In this document: positions 46,552 through 56,080 of the stretch, one piece after another
How positions within the stretch are numbered: position 1 is the stretch's first letter
How the letters are laid out: every line of letters starts with the position of its first letter
From: Psychromonas sp. SA13A
GTDB taxonomy: Bacteria > Pseudomonadota > Gammaproteobacteria > Enterobacterales > Psychromonadaceae
Assembly (NCBI RefSeq): GCF_011378715.1
Contig: NZ_WTKU01000011.1
Location: forward strand, 1-64,000
Direction: 5' to 3'
Length of the DNA stretch: 64,000 nt
Notes under the pieces: model-generated
The model's input: only the letters and a program-made list of their open reading frames with translations
The model's database searches: none
What the model was told of the DNA's origin: nothing
Position numbers and translations under genes: made by a program

Positions 46552-47769
46552 TTAATCTTTAAACTCTGGGTAAGCTTCAACACCACAATCGTGTAAATCC
46601 ATACCTGCATCTTCTTGCTCAGCAGTCACGCGAATACCCATTGTTACTTTGATGATAGACCAAACGATCCATGAAGAAACAAACACAAATCCAAAGATAA
46701 CCGCTGCGCCATATAATTGAGACATAAATGATGCACCGTCATTCGACATTGGTACAACTAATAGACCGAATAAACCACATACACCATGTACTGATAATGC
46801 ACCTACTGGATCATCAATTTTCAATTTATCAAAAGTAATAATACTGTAAACAACGATAATACCTGCAATAGCACCAATCACGACTGCAAATAGTGGTGAT
46901 GGAGATAGTGGGTCAGCAGTAATCGCAACTAAACCAGCTAATGCACCATTTAGAATCATTGTTAAATCTGCTTTACCCCATTTAAACTTGCTCACTAATA
47001 GTGCTGCAATAGCACCTGTAGCAGCTGCGGCATTTGTATTTAAAAAGATAAGGCCTACTGCAGATGCGTTTTCTGCATCAGAGATTAATAGTTGTGAACC
47101 ACCGTTAAAACCAAACCAACCCATCCATAGAATAAACGTACCTAATGTAGCAAGTGGCATGTTAGAACCTGGGATTGGGTGAATACTACCATTCTTACCG
47201 TATTTACCACGACGGGCACCTAGCAATATTACTGCTGCTAATGCTGCGGCTGCACCGGCCATGTGAACGATACCTGAACCAGCGAAGTCACTGAAACCAG
47301 CTTCGCTTAGGAAACCGCCACCCCAAGTCCAAAAACCTTCAATTGGGTAGATAAAACCAGTTAAAAATACGGTAAAAATAAGGAATGCCCATAATTTCAT
47401 ACGTTCAGCAACAGCACCCGATACGATAGACATTGCAGTTGCAACGAATACTACTTGGAAGAAGAAGTCAGATTCTAAAGAGTGATCAGCACCTTCTGCC
47501 TGAGTACCAATTAATGAACCAAATGAAGGTAACCAACCGCCTGCAGTATTGTCTACATACATGATGTTGTAACCAACAAGTAAAAACATCGTACAAGCAA
47601 TCGCATATAACACGATATTTTTAGTTAAAATTTCAGTGGTATTTTTAGAACGAACTAAACCCGCCTCTAACATGGCAAAACCTGCTGCCATCCACATAAC
47701 AAGAACACCCGAAATTAAAAAATAAAAGGTGTCTAACGCAAATCGTAGTTCTGTAACTGTCGTTTCCAT
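46552..47769 (-). CDS. amtB: Ammonium transporter AmtB
   Basis: Trimeric ammonium channel in the inner membrane. The 405-residue protein has 11 hydrophobic spans. The pore twin histidines are in GSGIVHMAGAAAALAA and in GALSVHGVCGLFG. The Amt signature also includes FAMLEAGLVRSKNT and FNGGSQLL. It lies 30 bp after glnK on the same transcript, the standard pair in which GlnK gates the channel. Confidence 0.97.
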   Translation of the reverse strand: METTVTELRFALDTFYFLISGVLVMWMAAGFAMLEAGLVRSKNTTEILTKNIVLYAIACTMFLLVGYNIMYVDNTAGGWLPSFGSLIGTQAEGADHSLESDFFFQVVFVATAMSIVSGAVAERMKLWAFLIFTVFLTGFIYPIEGFWTWGGGFLSEAGFSDFAGSGIVHMAGAAAALAAVILLGARRGKYGKNGSIHPIPGSNMPLATLGTFILWMGWFGFNGGSQLLISDAENASAVGLIFLNTNAAAATGAIAALLVSKFKWGKADLTMILNGALAGLVAITADPLSPSPLFAVVIGAIAGIIVVYSIITFDKLKIDDPVGALSVHGVCGLFGLLVVPMSNDGASFMSQLYGAAVIFGFVFVSSWIVWSIIKVTMGIRVTAEQEDAGMDLHDCGVEAYPEFKD

Positions 47770-47799
47770 AATGGTAATCCTTAACTTAATGAATTTGGT

Positions 47800-48210
<411 letters not shown>

Positions 48211-48263
48211 TTACCTTAAATAACAACAGGTTAATAACATCAATAATTTTAAGCGACTCATTT

Positions 48264-48280
48264 AGCACCAACTTGGTGCA
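48264..48280. promoter_or_regulatory. NtrC binding site 1
   Basis: AGCACCAACTTGGTGCA fits the NtrC dyad (TGCACYA-N3-TGGTGCA) at all but one or two positions and closely resembles the strong E. coli glnA site. Its centre lies about 96 bp upstream of the predicted glnK transcript start. Confidence 0.85.
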
Positions 48281-48296
48281 TTTAATATTCTTTCTC

Positions 48297-48313
48297 TGCA
48301 CTAATATGAAACA
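48297..48313. promoter_or_regulatory. Probable NtrC binding site 2 (one good half)
   Basis: TGCACTAATATGAAACA keeps the left half-site TGCACTA and the central AT but loses the right half. It lies 33 bp, about three helical turns, from site 1, the same spacing as the paired sites of E. coli glnA. Confidence 0.55.
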
Positions 48314-48451
48314 CTGGGATTTTATTTATAAATATTTGTATCGAACTTAATTAATATTTTTTTGCCGAAGCTTCTTACCCTTATGTTTTGCTTAACTGCA
48401 CTCTTACTAATTTAAGAGGATTGCAGTGAAAAAATGTACAATAAGGATAGA

Positions 48452-48482
48452 TAAACCTTATTAAACTCATTAATAAGGTTTA
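48452..48482. repeat. Perfect 12-bp inverted repeat between glnK and dacA
   Basis: Arms TAAACCTTATTA and TAATAAGGTTTA flank 7 bases. It lies about 55 bp upstream of the predicted dacA -35 box. It may be an operator, or an insulating stem between the divergent promoters. Confidence 0.8.
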
Positions 48483-48535
48483 ATGGTGAACAGGCACGGA
48501 GCCAGAATAATTACTCAACAAATCATCTTAGCCCC

Positions 48536-48564
48536 TTAGCAAATAACGCTTCATCTGCTATAGT
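48536..48564 (+). promoter_or_regulatory. Candidate sigma-70 promoter of dacA
   Basis: TTAGCA (48536-48541) and TATAGT (48559-48564) are separated by 17 bp, with a TG just ahead of the -10 box. The transcript would start near 48571, leaving a leader of about 36 bases. Confidence 0.55.
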
Positions 48565-48606
48565 GCGTAACAATTTTTCGACTTAACAACCTTGAAGGTA
48601 TGTAAC

Positions 48607-49764
48607 ATGAAAAAAGTAAGCCTGCTGCTTATCACTTTCTTATTTAGCATTAATGTATTCTCCGCTCCTATGATCATTCCTAAAGCACCGTCTATTGCTG
48701 CTAAAGGGTACTTATTAATAGATTTCAACTCAGGAAAGGTACTTTCTGAAAACAACAGTGAAGAATTACTAGAGCCAGCATCTTTGACTAAGATGATGAC
48801 CAGTTACATCATTGGACAGGAACTTAAATCAGGTAATTTAAATCTTGATGACAAAGTAACTATTTCTGAAAATGCATGGTCAAAAAACTTTCCAGATTCT
48901 TCAAAAATGTTTATCGAAGTAGGTAAAGAAGTCACTGTAGAAGATTTGAATCGCGGTATTATTATTCAATCAGGTAATGATGCTTGTGTAGCAATGGCTG
49001 AACACATTGCTGGCAGTGAAGGCGCATTTGCAGATTTAATGAATTCATGGGCATTACAGCTAGGCATGAACAAGACTCACTTTGTTAATAGCCACGGTTT
49101 ACATGCGGACGGCCACCATACTACTGCTCGCGATATGGCAATCCTTGCTAAAGCATTGATCACAGATGTACCAACGGAATACCGCATTTATAGTGAAAAA
49201 TCATTTAAGTTTAACGGCATTGTTCAATATAACCGTAATGGCCTATTGTGGGATAAAAGCTTAAATGTAGACGGCATTAAAACAGGTCATACTAGTGCAG
49301 CAGGTTACAGCTTAGTTTCTTCAGCAACTAAAGATGGCATGCGTTTAATCAGTGTTGTAATGGGTGCTCGTTCAGATGAAGGTCGTAAAGTAGAAAGTAA
49401 AAAACTACTTAACTGGGGCTTTCGCTTCTTTGAAACAATTACTCCTTACAAAGCAAACGATCAATTAGCTAGTGAACGTATTTGGATGGGTCAACAAGCA
49501 AACATTCGTTTAGGTGTTGCAGTTGATACACCACTAACACTTCCACGTAACCAATCACAGAATTTAAAAGCAGACTTTGTAATTGATAGTGAACTACGCG
49601 CTCCTATTCAAAAAGGTGACAAAGTGGGCCAAGTGAATTACACCTTGGAAGATGAGGCCATCGCAACTTATGATCTAATTGCTTTAGAGACTGTTGAAGA
49701 AGGTGGTATTTTCAGCCGTATCATCGATTATATTAAATTATTATTTATTGGTTGGTTTGGTTAA
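48607..49764 (+). CDS. dacA: D-alanyl-D-alanine carboxypeptidase (PBP5)
   Basis: Trims pentapeptide side chains of peptidoglycan in the periplasm. ATG 48607 (MKKVSLLLITFLFS) gives 385 residues with a signal peptide ending near FSA. The active site is PASLTKM (SxxK), SGN in IQSGNDACVAMAEH and KTG in DGIKTGHTSA. The C-terminal beta domain and an amphipathic anchoring helix (SRIIDYIKLLFIGWFG) match DacA. It leads the dacA-ybeD-lipB-lipA series. Confidence 0.97.
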   Translation: MKKVSLLLITFLFSINVFSAPMIIPKAPSIAAKGYLLIDFNSGKVLSENNSEELLEPASLTKMMTSYIIGQELKSGNLNLDDKVTISENAWSKNFPDSSKMFIEVGKEVTVEDLNRGIIIQSGNDACVAMAEHIAGSEGAFADLMNSWALQLGMNKTHFVNSHGLHADGHHTTARDMAILAKALITDVPTEYRIYSEKSFKFNGIVQYNRNGLLWDKSLNVDGIKTGHTSAAGYSLVSSATKDGMRLISVVMGARSDEGRKVESKKLLNWGFRFFETITPYKANDQLASERIWMGQQANIRLGVAVDTPLTLPRNQSQNLKADFVIDSELRAPIQKGDKVGQVNYTLEDEAIATYDLIALETVEEGGIFSRIIDYIKLLFIGWFG

Positions 49765-49873
49765 AAAGATCCCCATATAAGCTATATTACCTATATAACA
49801 TTAATAGGATCTTTATCAGTGAGGCTTGTCCTCACTTTTAACTTTCAATCAATCTCTCAATCAGGAGTTAGTC

Positions 49874-50143
49874 ATGGCATTGAATACTAAATTTGATGAA
49901 TTATTAGAGTTTCCATGTAGTTTGTCATTTAAAGTGATGGGTATGGCTCATCCTCAATTGGTTCCAGAAGTGATCAGTGTTATCCAACAAATAGCACCAG
50001 GTGACTATTCTCCGACCATAAAACCCAGCTCTAAAGGCAACTACCATTCTTTAGCAGTACCAGTGATTGTTACTAGCAAAGAACATATAGAAGAAATTTA
50101 TAGTGAATTGAACAAGCTTGAACTTGTTCGCTTTATTTTATAA
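49874..50143 (+). CDS. ybeD: YbeD/DUF493 family protein
   Basis: A small protein with a ferredoxin-like, ACT-like fold known from the E. coli homologue; its function is not settled. ATG 49874 (MALNTKFDELLEFPCSL) has CAGGAG upstream and gives 89 residues, the family length. The conserved pieces are FPCSLSFKVMG and GNYHSLAVPVIVTSKEH. It lies between dacA and lipB, as in enteric bacteria. Confidence 0.95.
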   Translation: MALNTKFDELLEFPCSLSFKVMGMAHPQLVPEVISVIQQIAPGDYSPTIKPSSKGNYHSLAVPVIVTSKEHIEEIYSELNKLELVRFIL

Positions 50144-50168
50144 GCCAGTCTATTTATAAGCCAAGCTC

Positions 50169-50822
50169 ATGACATTGATACAAGATAAATTAATTATTCG
50201 CTACCTAGGGGTTCAACCCTATCAGCAAACCTGGCAAGCAATGAGTGATTTCACCGAGCAGCGAGATCAAGAAACGATTGATGAAATCTGGCTGGTTGAA
50301 CATACGCCTGTTTTCACACAAGGGTTAGCTGGAAAAGCAGAACATTTATTAACACAGACAGATATTCCTGTTGTTAAAAGTGACCGAGGTGGGCAGATAA
50401 CACACCATGCTCCGGGACAATTAATCGCTTATTTATTAATTAATATACGCCGCAAAGATTTTAATGTGCGTAGCTTAGTTACGATTATTGAACAAGCCAT
50501 TATAGATCTACTTGCTGATCATAATATCACTGCAGTAGCTAAACCCGATGCACCAGGTGTTTATGTTGATGGTAAAAAAATTGCATCATTAGGATTAAAG
50601 ATTCGTAAAGGCTGTTCGTTTCATGGCCTTGCCTTGAATGTCGACATGGATCTCACTCCCTTTTTACAAATTAACCCCTGTGGTTATGCTGGATTAGAAA
50701 TGACCCAGTGTCGCGATTTAGGATTAACCTCTTCCGTCGCTGAATTATCGCCGTTATTGATTGAGAAATTAAATCAGAATTTAAAATACACACAGATAGA
50801 GAGCTTTATTAATGAACACTAA
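50169..50822 (+). CDS. lipB: Octanoyl-ACP:protein octanoyltransferase LipB
   Basis: Transfers octanoate from acyl carrier protein to lipoyl domains. The 217-residue protein shows [20 protein letters not shown] near residues 73-93, the catalytic Lys in [22 protein letters not shown] and the catalytic Cys in [12 protein letters not shown]. It overlaps lipA by 11 bp, so the two lipoate genes are coupled. Confidence 0.97.
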   Translation: MTLIQDKLIIRYLGVQPYQQTWQAMSDFTEQRDQETIDEIWLVEHTPVFTQGLAGKAEHLLTQTDIPVVKSDRGGQITHHAPGQLIAYLLINIRRKDFNVRSLVTIIEQAIIDLLADHNITAVAKPDAPGVYVDGKKIASLGLKIRKGCSFHGLALNVDMDLTPFLQINPCGYAGLEMTQCRDLGLTSSVAELSPLLIEKLNQNLKYTQIESFINEH

Positions 50823-51780
50823 GCCAAGCCAATTAACCGCGGGCAACAAACTGCGTGATGCAGATAAAATGTCTCATATACCTATCAAAGTTATTCCATC
50901 GGACAAAGGCACTATCTTAAAAAAACCCGCTTGGATGAAAATCAAGCTGGCTGCAGATAATACTCGCGTCAATGAAATTAAAGCAGCACTGCGCAAAAAC
51001 AAATTACATTCAGTATGTGAAGAAGCCTCATGCCCGAACTTAAATGAGTGCTTTAACCACGGTACAGCGACCTTCATGATTCTAGGTGACATTTGTACTC
51101 GTCGCTGCCCTTTCTGTGACGTAGGCCATGGTAAACCATTGGCTGTAGATAAAGATGAACCAAAGAAATTAGCTGAAACGATCAAAGATATGAAGCTAAA
51201 GTATGTGGTAATCACCTCCGTTGACCGTGATGACTTAAGAGATGGTGGCGCACAACATTTTGCTGATTGTATTCGTGAAATTCGCTTACTTAACCCTGCA
51301 ATAAAAATTGAAATTTTAGTGCCAGACTTCAAAGGTCGTATGGACAAAGCACTGGCTTGTTTTGAAAAAGATGTGCCTGATGTATTTAACCACAACCTAG
51401 AAACGGCACCTCATTTGTACAAGCAAGTTCGTCCAGGCGCAGACTACAAATGGTCTCTTCAGTTATTACAAAAATTCAAAGAGCAGCACCCAACTGTACC
51501 GACTAAATCAGGTGTAATGATGGGATTAGGCGAAACCAATGAGCAAATTGAAACGGTAATTAAAGATTTAGCCGCTCATGGAGTGACTATGCTGACCTTA
51601 GGCCAATACTTACAACCTAGCTTACAACATCTTGCTGTGGAGCGTTACGTGCCACCAGCAGAGTTTGATGCACTGGGTGAAATGGCAAAATCAGTAGGGT
51701 TTGAACACGCAGCTTGTGGACCTTTAGTTCGTTCTTCATACCATGCGGATCTACAAGCATCGGGTAAAGAAGTTAAGTAA
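50812..51780 (+). CDS. lipA: Lipoyl synthase LipA
   Basis: Radical SAM enzyme that inserts two sulfurs into protein-bound octanoate. The 322-residue protein has the auxiliary cluster motif [12 protein letters not shown], the radical SAM CxxxCxxC in [10 protein letters not shown], and the terminal RSSYH serine ligand. The length is standard. Confidence 0.98.
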   Translation: MNTKPSQLTAGNKLRDADKMSHIPIKVIPSDKGTILKKPAWMKIKLAADNTRVNEIKAALRKNKLHSVCEEASCPNLNECFNHGTATFMILGDICTRRCPFCDVGHGKPLAVDKDEPKKLAETIKDMKLKYVVITSVDRDDLRDGGAQHFADCIREIRLLNPAIKIEILVPDFKGRMDKALACFEKDVPDVFNHNLETAPHLYKQVRPGADYKWSLQLLQKFKEQHPTVPTKSGVMMGLGETNEQIETVIKDLAAHGVTMLTLGQYLQPSLQHLAVERYVPPAEFDALGEMAKSVGFEHAACGPLVRSSYHADLQASGKEVK

Positions 51781-51947
51781 CAGAGACTAAGCATTGCACT
51801 GTTATGATTTAGTAATGTGGCAATGTGCTAAAGTTGTGATGTAATGATGTTGCGATTGTCTATTATGGAGTTACAGTATTGTTATCAATGACGCTTAACT
51901 ACTATTGATGAACAACGATTAATGAGCAACGATGATCTGTTGTTAAG

Positions 51948-51975
51948 AAGCCTGCTTTTAAAGCAGGCTTTTTTG
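51948..51975 (+). terminator. Terminator of the dacA-lipA series
   Basis: Perfect 10-bp stem AAGCCTGCTT / AAGCAGGCTT with a 3-base loop followed by six T. It lies 168 bp after the lipA stop. Confidence 0.9.
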
Positions 51976-52065
51976 TTTAACTGGAAAAATCGACACTCTC
52001 CTTAGTAATATTTATACGATTAAAAATATAATTTTCTTCATGAAGTCAATATAATCAACCTATAA

Positions 52066-52090
52066 AAAAACCTCTGCTAGAGAGGTTTTT
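52066..52090. terminator. Bidirectional terminator after TRAP transporter genes
   Basis: Stem AAACCTCT / AGAGGTTT with a 5-base loop and A/T runs on both sides. On the minus strand it lies about 50 bp past the dctM stop. Confidence 0.85.
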
Positions 52091-52138
52091 ATTAACAATC
52101 ATTTTATCGCTAATCCACTAAAAGTCAGACCCTTTTGA

Positions 52139-53431
52139 TCATGAATCAAACCCATAAAACCCTGGGAACACCACAATCGAAGCTAGTACTAACAATTGTA
52201 AGAGAATAAAGGGAATAACTCCTTTATAGATGTCCATAGTTTTGACTTCGGGTGGTGCCACACCTTTTAAGTAAAATAAGCTAAAACCAAAGGGGGGCGT
52301 CAAGAATGAGGTTTGAAGGTTCATTGCAATTAAAATAGCAAACCATGTTAAATCTATCCCCATCATTTCAGCAATTGGATACAACATTGGGACTACAATA
52401 AAAGATATTTCAACAAAATCGATGAAGAAACCCAATACCAAAATAACCAACATTGAAATGATTAGGAAACCCCATTTATCACCTGGTAGACTAAACATGA
52501 TCTCTTCAATAATTTCTTCCCCACCTGTGTAAGAAAAGACCATTGAAAAGGCGGTTGCACCAATGAAAATAGCAAATACCATCGCCGTGACTTTTACCGT
52601 CTCAATTGAAGACTCCCACAACACCTTCCAAGAACATTGGCGATACAAAATAGCGAGCAGAATAGCACCACCGCCACCAATAGCAGAAGACTCAGTTGGT
52701 GTTGCAATACCATAAAATATTGAACCTAATACCGAAAAAATTAACGCTAAAGGAGGAGCAATGGCTTTAAAAGCAGTCCAACAAGGTTTCATTCCATGCC
52801 CTGCAAACTCTGACTCAGGAAGCGCAGGTGCAGACTCTGGTTTGAAGAAAGCGTAAATCAGTACATAAAGAATAAACGCCCCAACCAATACTGCGCCGGG
52901 TAATACCGCAGATCTAAACAGATCACCAACCGGTACTCCCATCACATCACCAAGAATAATTAAGATGATAGATGGCGGAATAATTTGCCCTAACGTACCA
53001 GAGGCACAGATAACACCTGTCGCAAGTTTTTTATCATAATTGTACTTGAGCATAACAGGTAAGGAGATAACTCCCATCGCCACTACAGAAGCACCTACAA
53101 CACCTGTTGAAGCAGCTAACAGACAACCTACTAAAATAGTTGAAACCGCAACACCACCACGTATACGGCCAAATAATTGCCCCATGGCTTCTAGTAATTG
53201 TTCTGCTAATTTGGTTTTTTGTAATACGTTACCCATAAAAATAAACATGGGAACGGCCATCATAATCGAGTTTTCCATGATGCTCATGATGCGATAAGGC
53301 ATAAAAGCAAATAACTCAAAACCCTCGGCAAAAACACCAAAGATTAATGCCACACCTGCAAAAACAAATGCAACGGGGAAACCAGTTAGTAGTAGCAATA
53401 AAGCTACACCAAACATAATAATGCCAATCAT
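52139..53431 (-). CDS. dctM: TRAP transporter large permease subunit (DctM type)
   Basis: Membrane channel of a tripartite ATP-independent periplasmic transporter driven by a sodium gradient. The 430-residue protein has about 12 hydrophobic spans and family stretches PMFIFMGNVLQKTKLAEQLL, ASGTLGQIIPPSIILIILG and TPTESSAIGGGGAILLAIL. It closes the operon dctP-dctQ-dctM. The symbol denotes the family; the substrate is not known. Confidence 0.93.
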   Translation of the reverse strand: MIGIIMFGVALLLLLTGFPVAFVFAGVALIFGVFAEGFELFAFMPYRIMSIMENSIMMAVPMFIFMGNVLQKTKLAEQLLEAMGQLFGRIRGGVAVSTILVGCLLAASTGVVGASVVAMGVISLPVMLKYNYDKKLATGVICASGTLGQIIPPSIILIILGDVMGVPVGDLFRSAVLPGAVLVGAFILYVLIYAFFKPESAPALPESEFAGHGMKPCWTAFKAIAPPLALIFSVLGSIFYGIATPTESSAIGGGGAILLAILYRQCSWKVLWESSIETVKVTAMVFAIFIGATAFSMVFSYTGGEEIIEEIMFSLPGDKWGFLIISMLVILVLGFFIDFVEISFIVVPMLYPIAEMMGIDLTWFAILIAMNLQTSFLTPPFGFSLFYLKGVAPPEVKTMDIYKGVIPFILLQLLVLASIVVFPGFYGFDS

Positions 53432-53443
53432 AAAAAGTCCCTT

Positions 53444-53947
53444 TTAAATATCTTTCTCAACAATACAACGCAGATTTTTTACCAACATACCTAATGCGCT
53501 AAACACAAGCGCGAGAGTAGAAAGAGGGATCATTGCTTTAATTAACCAACGGTGTGATAAACCACCTGGGTCGCCACTGGTTTCATTCAAATGATAAGAC
53601 TCCAGAGCAAAATCGTAGCTGTACCAAATAACCAGAGCACAAAAAGGAATCAGGAACAGCACACAACCTATGGAGTTAATCCAAGCTCTATTTTTAAGGC
53701 TGAGCTTTTCATAAAGAATATCAACACGAACGTGCCCTTCTTCTTTTAGTGTGTAAGCAATACCTAATAGGAACATAGAAGCAAAGATATGCCACTCTAA
53801 TTCTTGTAAACCAATGGAGCTATATTTAAAAAAATAACGAGCCACAACATCATAAAAAACATTGGCTAACAGTAATAGCATTAATGTTGCAGAAATTTTA
53901 CCAATATAATCTGAGAAGCGATCAAAGACTTTTTGTAAACCTTCCAT
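53444..53947 (-). CDS. dctQ: TRAP transporter small permease subunit (DctQ type)
   Basis: Four-span membrane subunit that pairs with DctM. The 167 residues include DVVARYFFKYSSIGLQELEW, the typical DctQ loop, and TLKEEGHVRVDILYEKLS. The extended loop near SGDPGGLSHRWLIKAMIPLS fits the COG4665 group that pairs with 2-oxoacid or mannitol/chloroaromatic type binding proteins. It lies 12 bp before dctM. Confidence 0.9.
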   Translation of the reverse strand: MEGLQKVFDRFSDYIGKISATLMLLLLANVFYDVVARYFFKYSSIGLQELEWHIFASMFLLGIAYTLKEEGHVRVDILYEKLSLKNRAWINSIGCVLFLIPFCALVIWYSYDFALESYHLNETSGDPGGLSHRWLIKAMIPLSTLALVFSALGMLVKNLRCIVEKDI

Positions 53948-54024
53948 TTAAGATAATTCCTTCTAAGTAAACAGATAGGTGAAAAAAAGGCTACATAAAG
54001 TAGCCTTAATGAGGAGTGTAACGG

Positions 54025-55095
54025 TTATTCTTTGGTACTCTTAATGTAACCGTACTCAGAGATATCAGTCCACACGCGTACTAGTTTTAGATAATCCTGC
54101 TGTGATTTAATGATTTTAGCAGCCATTTCATCGCCACTTGCTTTTTCAGCAAGGATCTCATCATTGGCATTTTTAATCGCACTTAATACCGCAGGTGGAA
54201 AAGTTTTAACTTGAATGTTAGGGAATTCAGTGGTCATTTTTTCCCAGTTTTCAGCGCTTAAAGCGTATGATTGAACATACATATCATAAGCAGCCTTGCG
54301 CATCGCTACTTCTAAAATGGCTTGTAAGTCTGCAGGTAATGAAGCCATTTTCTTTTTATTGATAATAAACATCAACTCAGTTGCAGGCTCATGCCACCCC
54401 ATGTAATAAAATGGTGCAATTTTATGGAAACCCATACGTAAATCAAGTGATGGACCTACCCACTCTAACGCATCAATAGTATTACGCTCTAATGATGTAT
54501 ATAACTCACCCGGTGGAATATTAACTGGAGTCGCGCCTAGTTTAGCCAGTACTTCCCCCGCAAAACCAGGAATACGCATTTTTAAATTTTGTAGATCGTC
54601 AAGGCTATTAATTTCTTTACGGAACCAACCACCCATTTGCACCCCTGTATTACCGCCAGGGAAAGCCATTAGATTATGATCGCCATAAACTTGATCCATT
54701 AACTCTTGGCCACCACCGTATTGGAACCAAGCATGTTGCTCCATCGCAGTCATACCAAAGGGCATAGTAGTGAAATATAGTGTGTTTGGCACTTTACCTT
54801 TATAGTAATAACTTGCTGAGTGGCCCATGTCATATTGACCACTTTTAACCATATCAAAAACACCAAATGCTGATTTATGCTTATTAGCAGAGTCAACGCG
54901 AATTTTTAAACGGCCATTGGACATTTCTTCAGCCATTTTCACCATATTTTTAACTGAATCACCAAAAACAGGGAAATTAGGTCCCCAGGATTCAGCAAGT
55001 TTCAATCGATATACTTTATCTGCTGCAAAAGCATTAGCACTTGTCACCATGACAACAGCCGCGATTAAGGTACTTTTATAAAAAGTCTTCAGCAT
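54025..55095 (-). CDS. TRAP transporter periplasmic substrate-binding protein (TakP/FcbT1-like)
   Basis: Captures the solute in the periplasm. ATG 55095 (MLKTFYKSTLIAAVVM) is preferred because GGAG lies six bases upstream; it gives 356 residues with a signal peptide cut after NAFA. The core GNTGVQMGGWFRKEI and SLERNTIDALEWVGPSLD match the group that includes TakP, which binds 2-oxoacids in Rhodobacter, and FcbT1. The arginine in the carboxylate-binding region is present (KMRIPG). The substrate is therefore probably a 2-oxo or other organic acid (inference). Confidence 0.9.
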   Translation of the reverse strand: MLKTFYKSTLIAAVVMVTSANAFAADKVYRLKLAESWGPNFPVFGDSVKNMVKMAEEMSNGRLKIRVDSANKHKSAFGVFDMVKSGQYDMGHSASYYYKGKVPNTLYFTTMPFGMTAMEQHAWFQYGGGQELMDQVYGDHNLMAFPGGNTGVQMGGWFRKEINSLDDLQNLKMRIPGFAGEVLAKLGATPVNIPPGELYTSLERNTIDALEWVGPSLDLRMGFHKIAPFYYMGWHEPATELMFIINKKKMASLPADLQAILEVAMRKAAYDMYVQSYALSAENWEKMTTEFPNIQVKTFPPAVLSAIKNANDEILAEKASGDEMAAKIIKSQQDYLKLVRVWTDISEYGYIKSTKE

Positions 55096-55107
55096 TATTA
55101 ACTCCAT

Positions 55108-55484
55108 GTAAGGTTAGAATTGAAATTATTGCTTAATTCAGCAATCCAATAAAAAATATGTAAATTTATTAAGCTTCATTAAACTAAATGTTACCTATTT
55201 GTTAACAGGGTGCCATTGCACTAAAAAATATGAATCTCTTTAATTAACAATTTGTTGCTCATATCACACGAGGATCTATTTTTTGATCATTAAAGAGGGA
55301 TCGCGCAATAAAAAAGGAGGTATTACTTTAGAAAAAGAACAAAGATGGTGTATTAGAGTAAAGAGTGAAGTTGAAATTCAAATAAGGGCGTAAGGAGACA
55401 ATATTGAGACAGTGGATTATTTTAACAGCTTAAATTAATCATATACTTAGCAACAGTATAAATGAAAGTGTAAGCAACTATGAC
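55108..55484. other. 377-bp gap with possible gene remnants
   Basis: It should hold the dctP promoter on the minus strand. On the plus strand a 37-codon frame (55283-55393, TTG start) reads IIKEGSRNKKGG then ITLEKEQRWCIRVKSEVEIQ. It is followed after AAGGAGA by a second tiny frame (TTG AGA CAG TGG, RQWIILTA, stop near 55432). A perfect AAGGAGGT at 55313-55320 has no start codon after it. These may be remnants of decayed genes or chance. Confidence 0.35.
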
Positions 55485-55802
55485 TTATTGTGTTTCTTGA
55501 TTTAAGCCTAATTGCTTCTGTTTTATTTTAGTTAAACCCAATGACACTAATCGATGCGACTCACCTAGGTAATAATGTAAATCTTGATCTTTTCCTGCAT
55601 CACCATCATATAGCTGGATCCACTTCATACCTCGACTAGCGAAATAAGGAGCTGGTTTATAGCCATCAACTTCACTTAGAAATCCAAAATTCAATATTGA
55701 TGTTTTAAAAGTGAAAGCCGGTATTTGATCTTTTTCCCAGCCGCCAATCGCAAAGACTTTCCCACCTACTTTCCAGACATGTGAGCCGCCCCACTGTTGC
55801 AC
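55485..55802 (-). CDS. YjbR/MmcQ-like DNA-binding fold protein (start uncertain)
   Basis: Member of the MmcQ/YjbR family, a CyaY-like fold of unclear role. From GTG 55802 it has 105 residues with WGGSHVWKVGGKVFAIGGWE and GMKWIQLYDG, the family core. Homology continues upstream in frame (NYKQFNQFCASLPATTYV), but no standard start codon exists there; the family's initiator position is occupied by ATT (55859 or 55856), with TAAGG just upstream. Either ATT is used or the gene has lost its start. Confidence 0.75.
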   Translation of the reverse strand: MQQWGGSHVWKVGGKVFAIGGWEKDQIPAFTFKTSILNFGFLSEVDGYKPAPYFASRGMKWIQLYDGDAGKDQDLHYYLGESHRLVSLGLTKIKQKQLGLNQETQ

Positions 55803-55868
55803 ATAGGTGGTAGCAGGTAACGAAGCACAAAATTGATTAAACTGTTTATAATTAATAATAAAGCGCCT

Positions 55869-55928
55869 TATCGTTACTGGTTAATATTGAATGTCGCTGG
55901 ATAATATTGATCGTCGCTGGTTAATATT
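55869..55928. repeat. 20-bp tandem repeat, three copies
   Basis: Three head-to-tail 20-bp units sharing the core GTYRCTGGWTAATATT (55869-55888, 55889-55908, 55909-55928), with 3-5 differences between copies. They lie immediately upstream of the YjbR/MmcQ-like gene, where its promoter would be expected. Confidence 0.9.
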
Positions 55929-56080
55929 GCTCTGTAATTTAAGCGCACTCGATATCATTTTAATGCGATCTTGTCCTCGTATTTTTAATAAGATCTTACT
56001 CCGTACTATTAATAAACAACTAAAGCACCCAATAATAGAGCAGCAAGTAGCTAATCATCACATAAATGTACAACTAAATA

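Larger units (their letters stand above)
51781..52138. other. Gap between lipA and TRAP genes with two terminators
   Basis: The convergent gap holds about 165 bp of repeat-like sequence (RATGARCAACGAT units near 51905-51935), then the two hairpins listed separately. No gene is supported. Confidence 0.7.

Noticed and set aside
50874-51395. 173-codon minus-strand ORF
   Set aside because: Antisense to lipA, which has all its cluster motifs.
55201-55215. Sigma-54 promoter for the TRAP operon (TGGCACCCTGTTAAC on the minus strand)
   Set aside because: The -24 half is perfect but the -12 half has AAC in place of TGC, and no activator gene or enhancer site is nearby.
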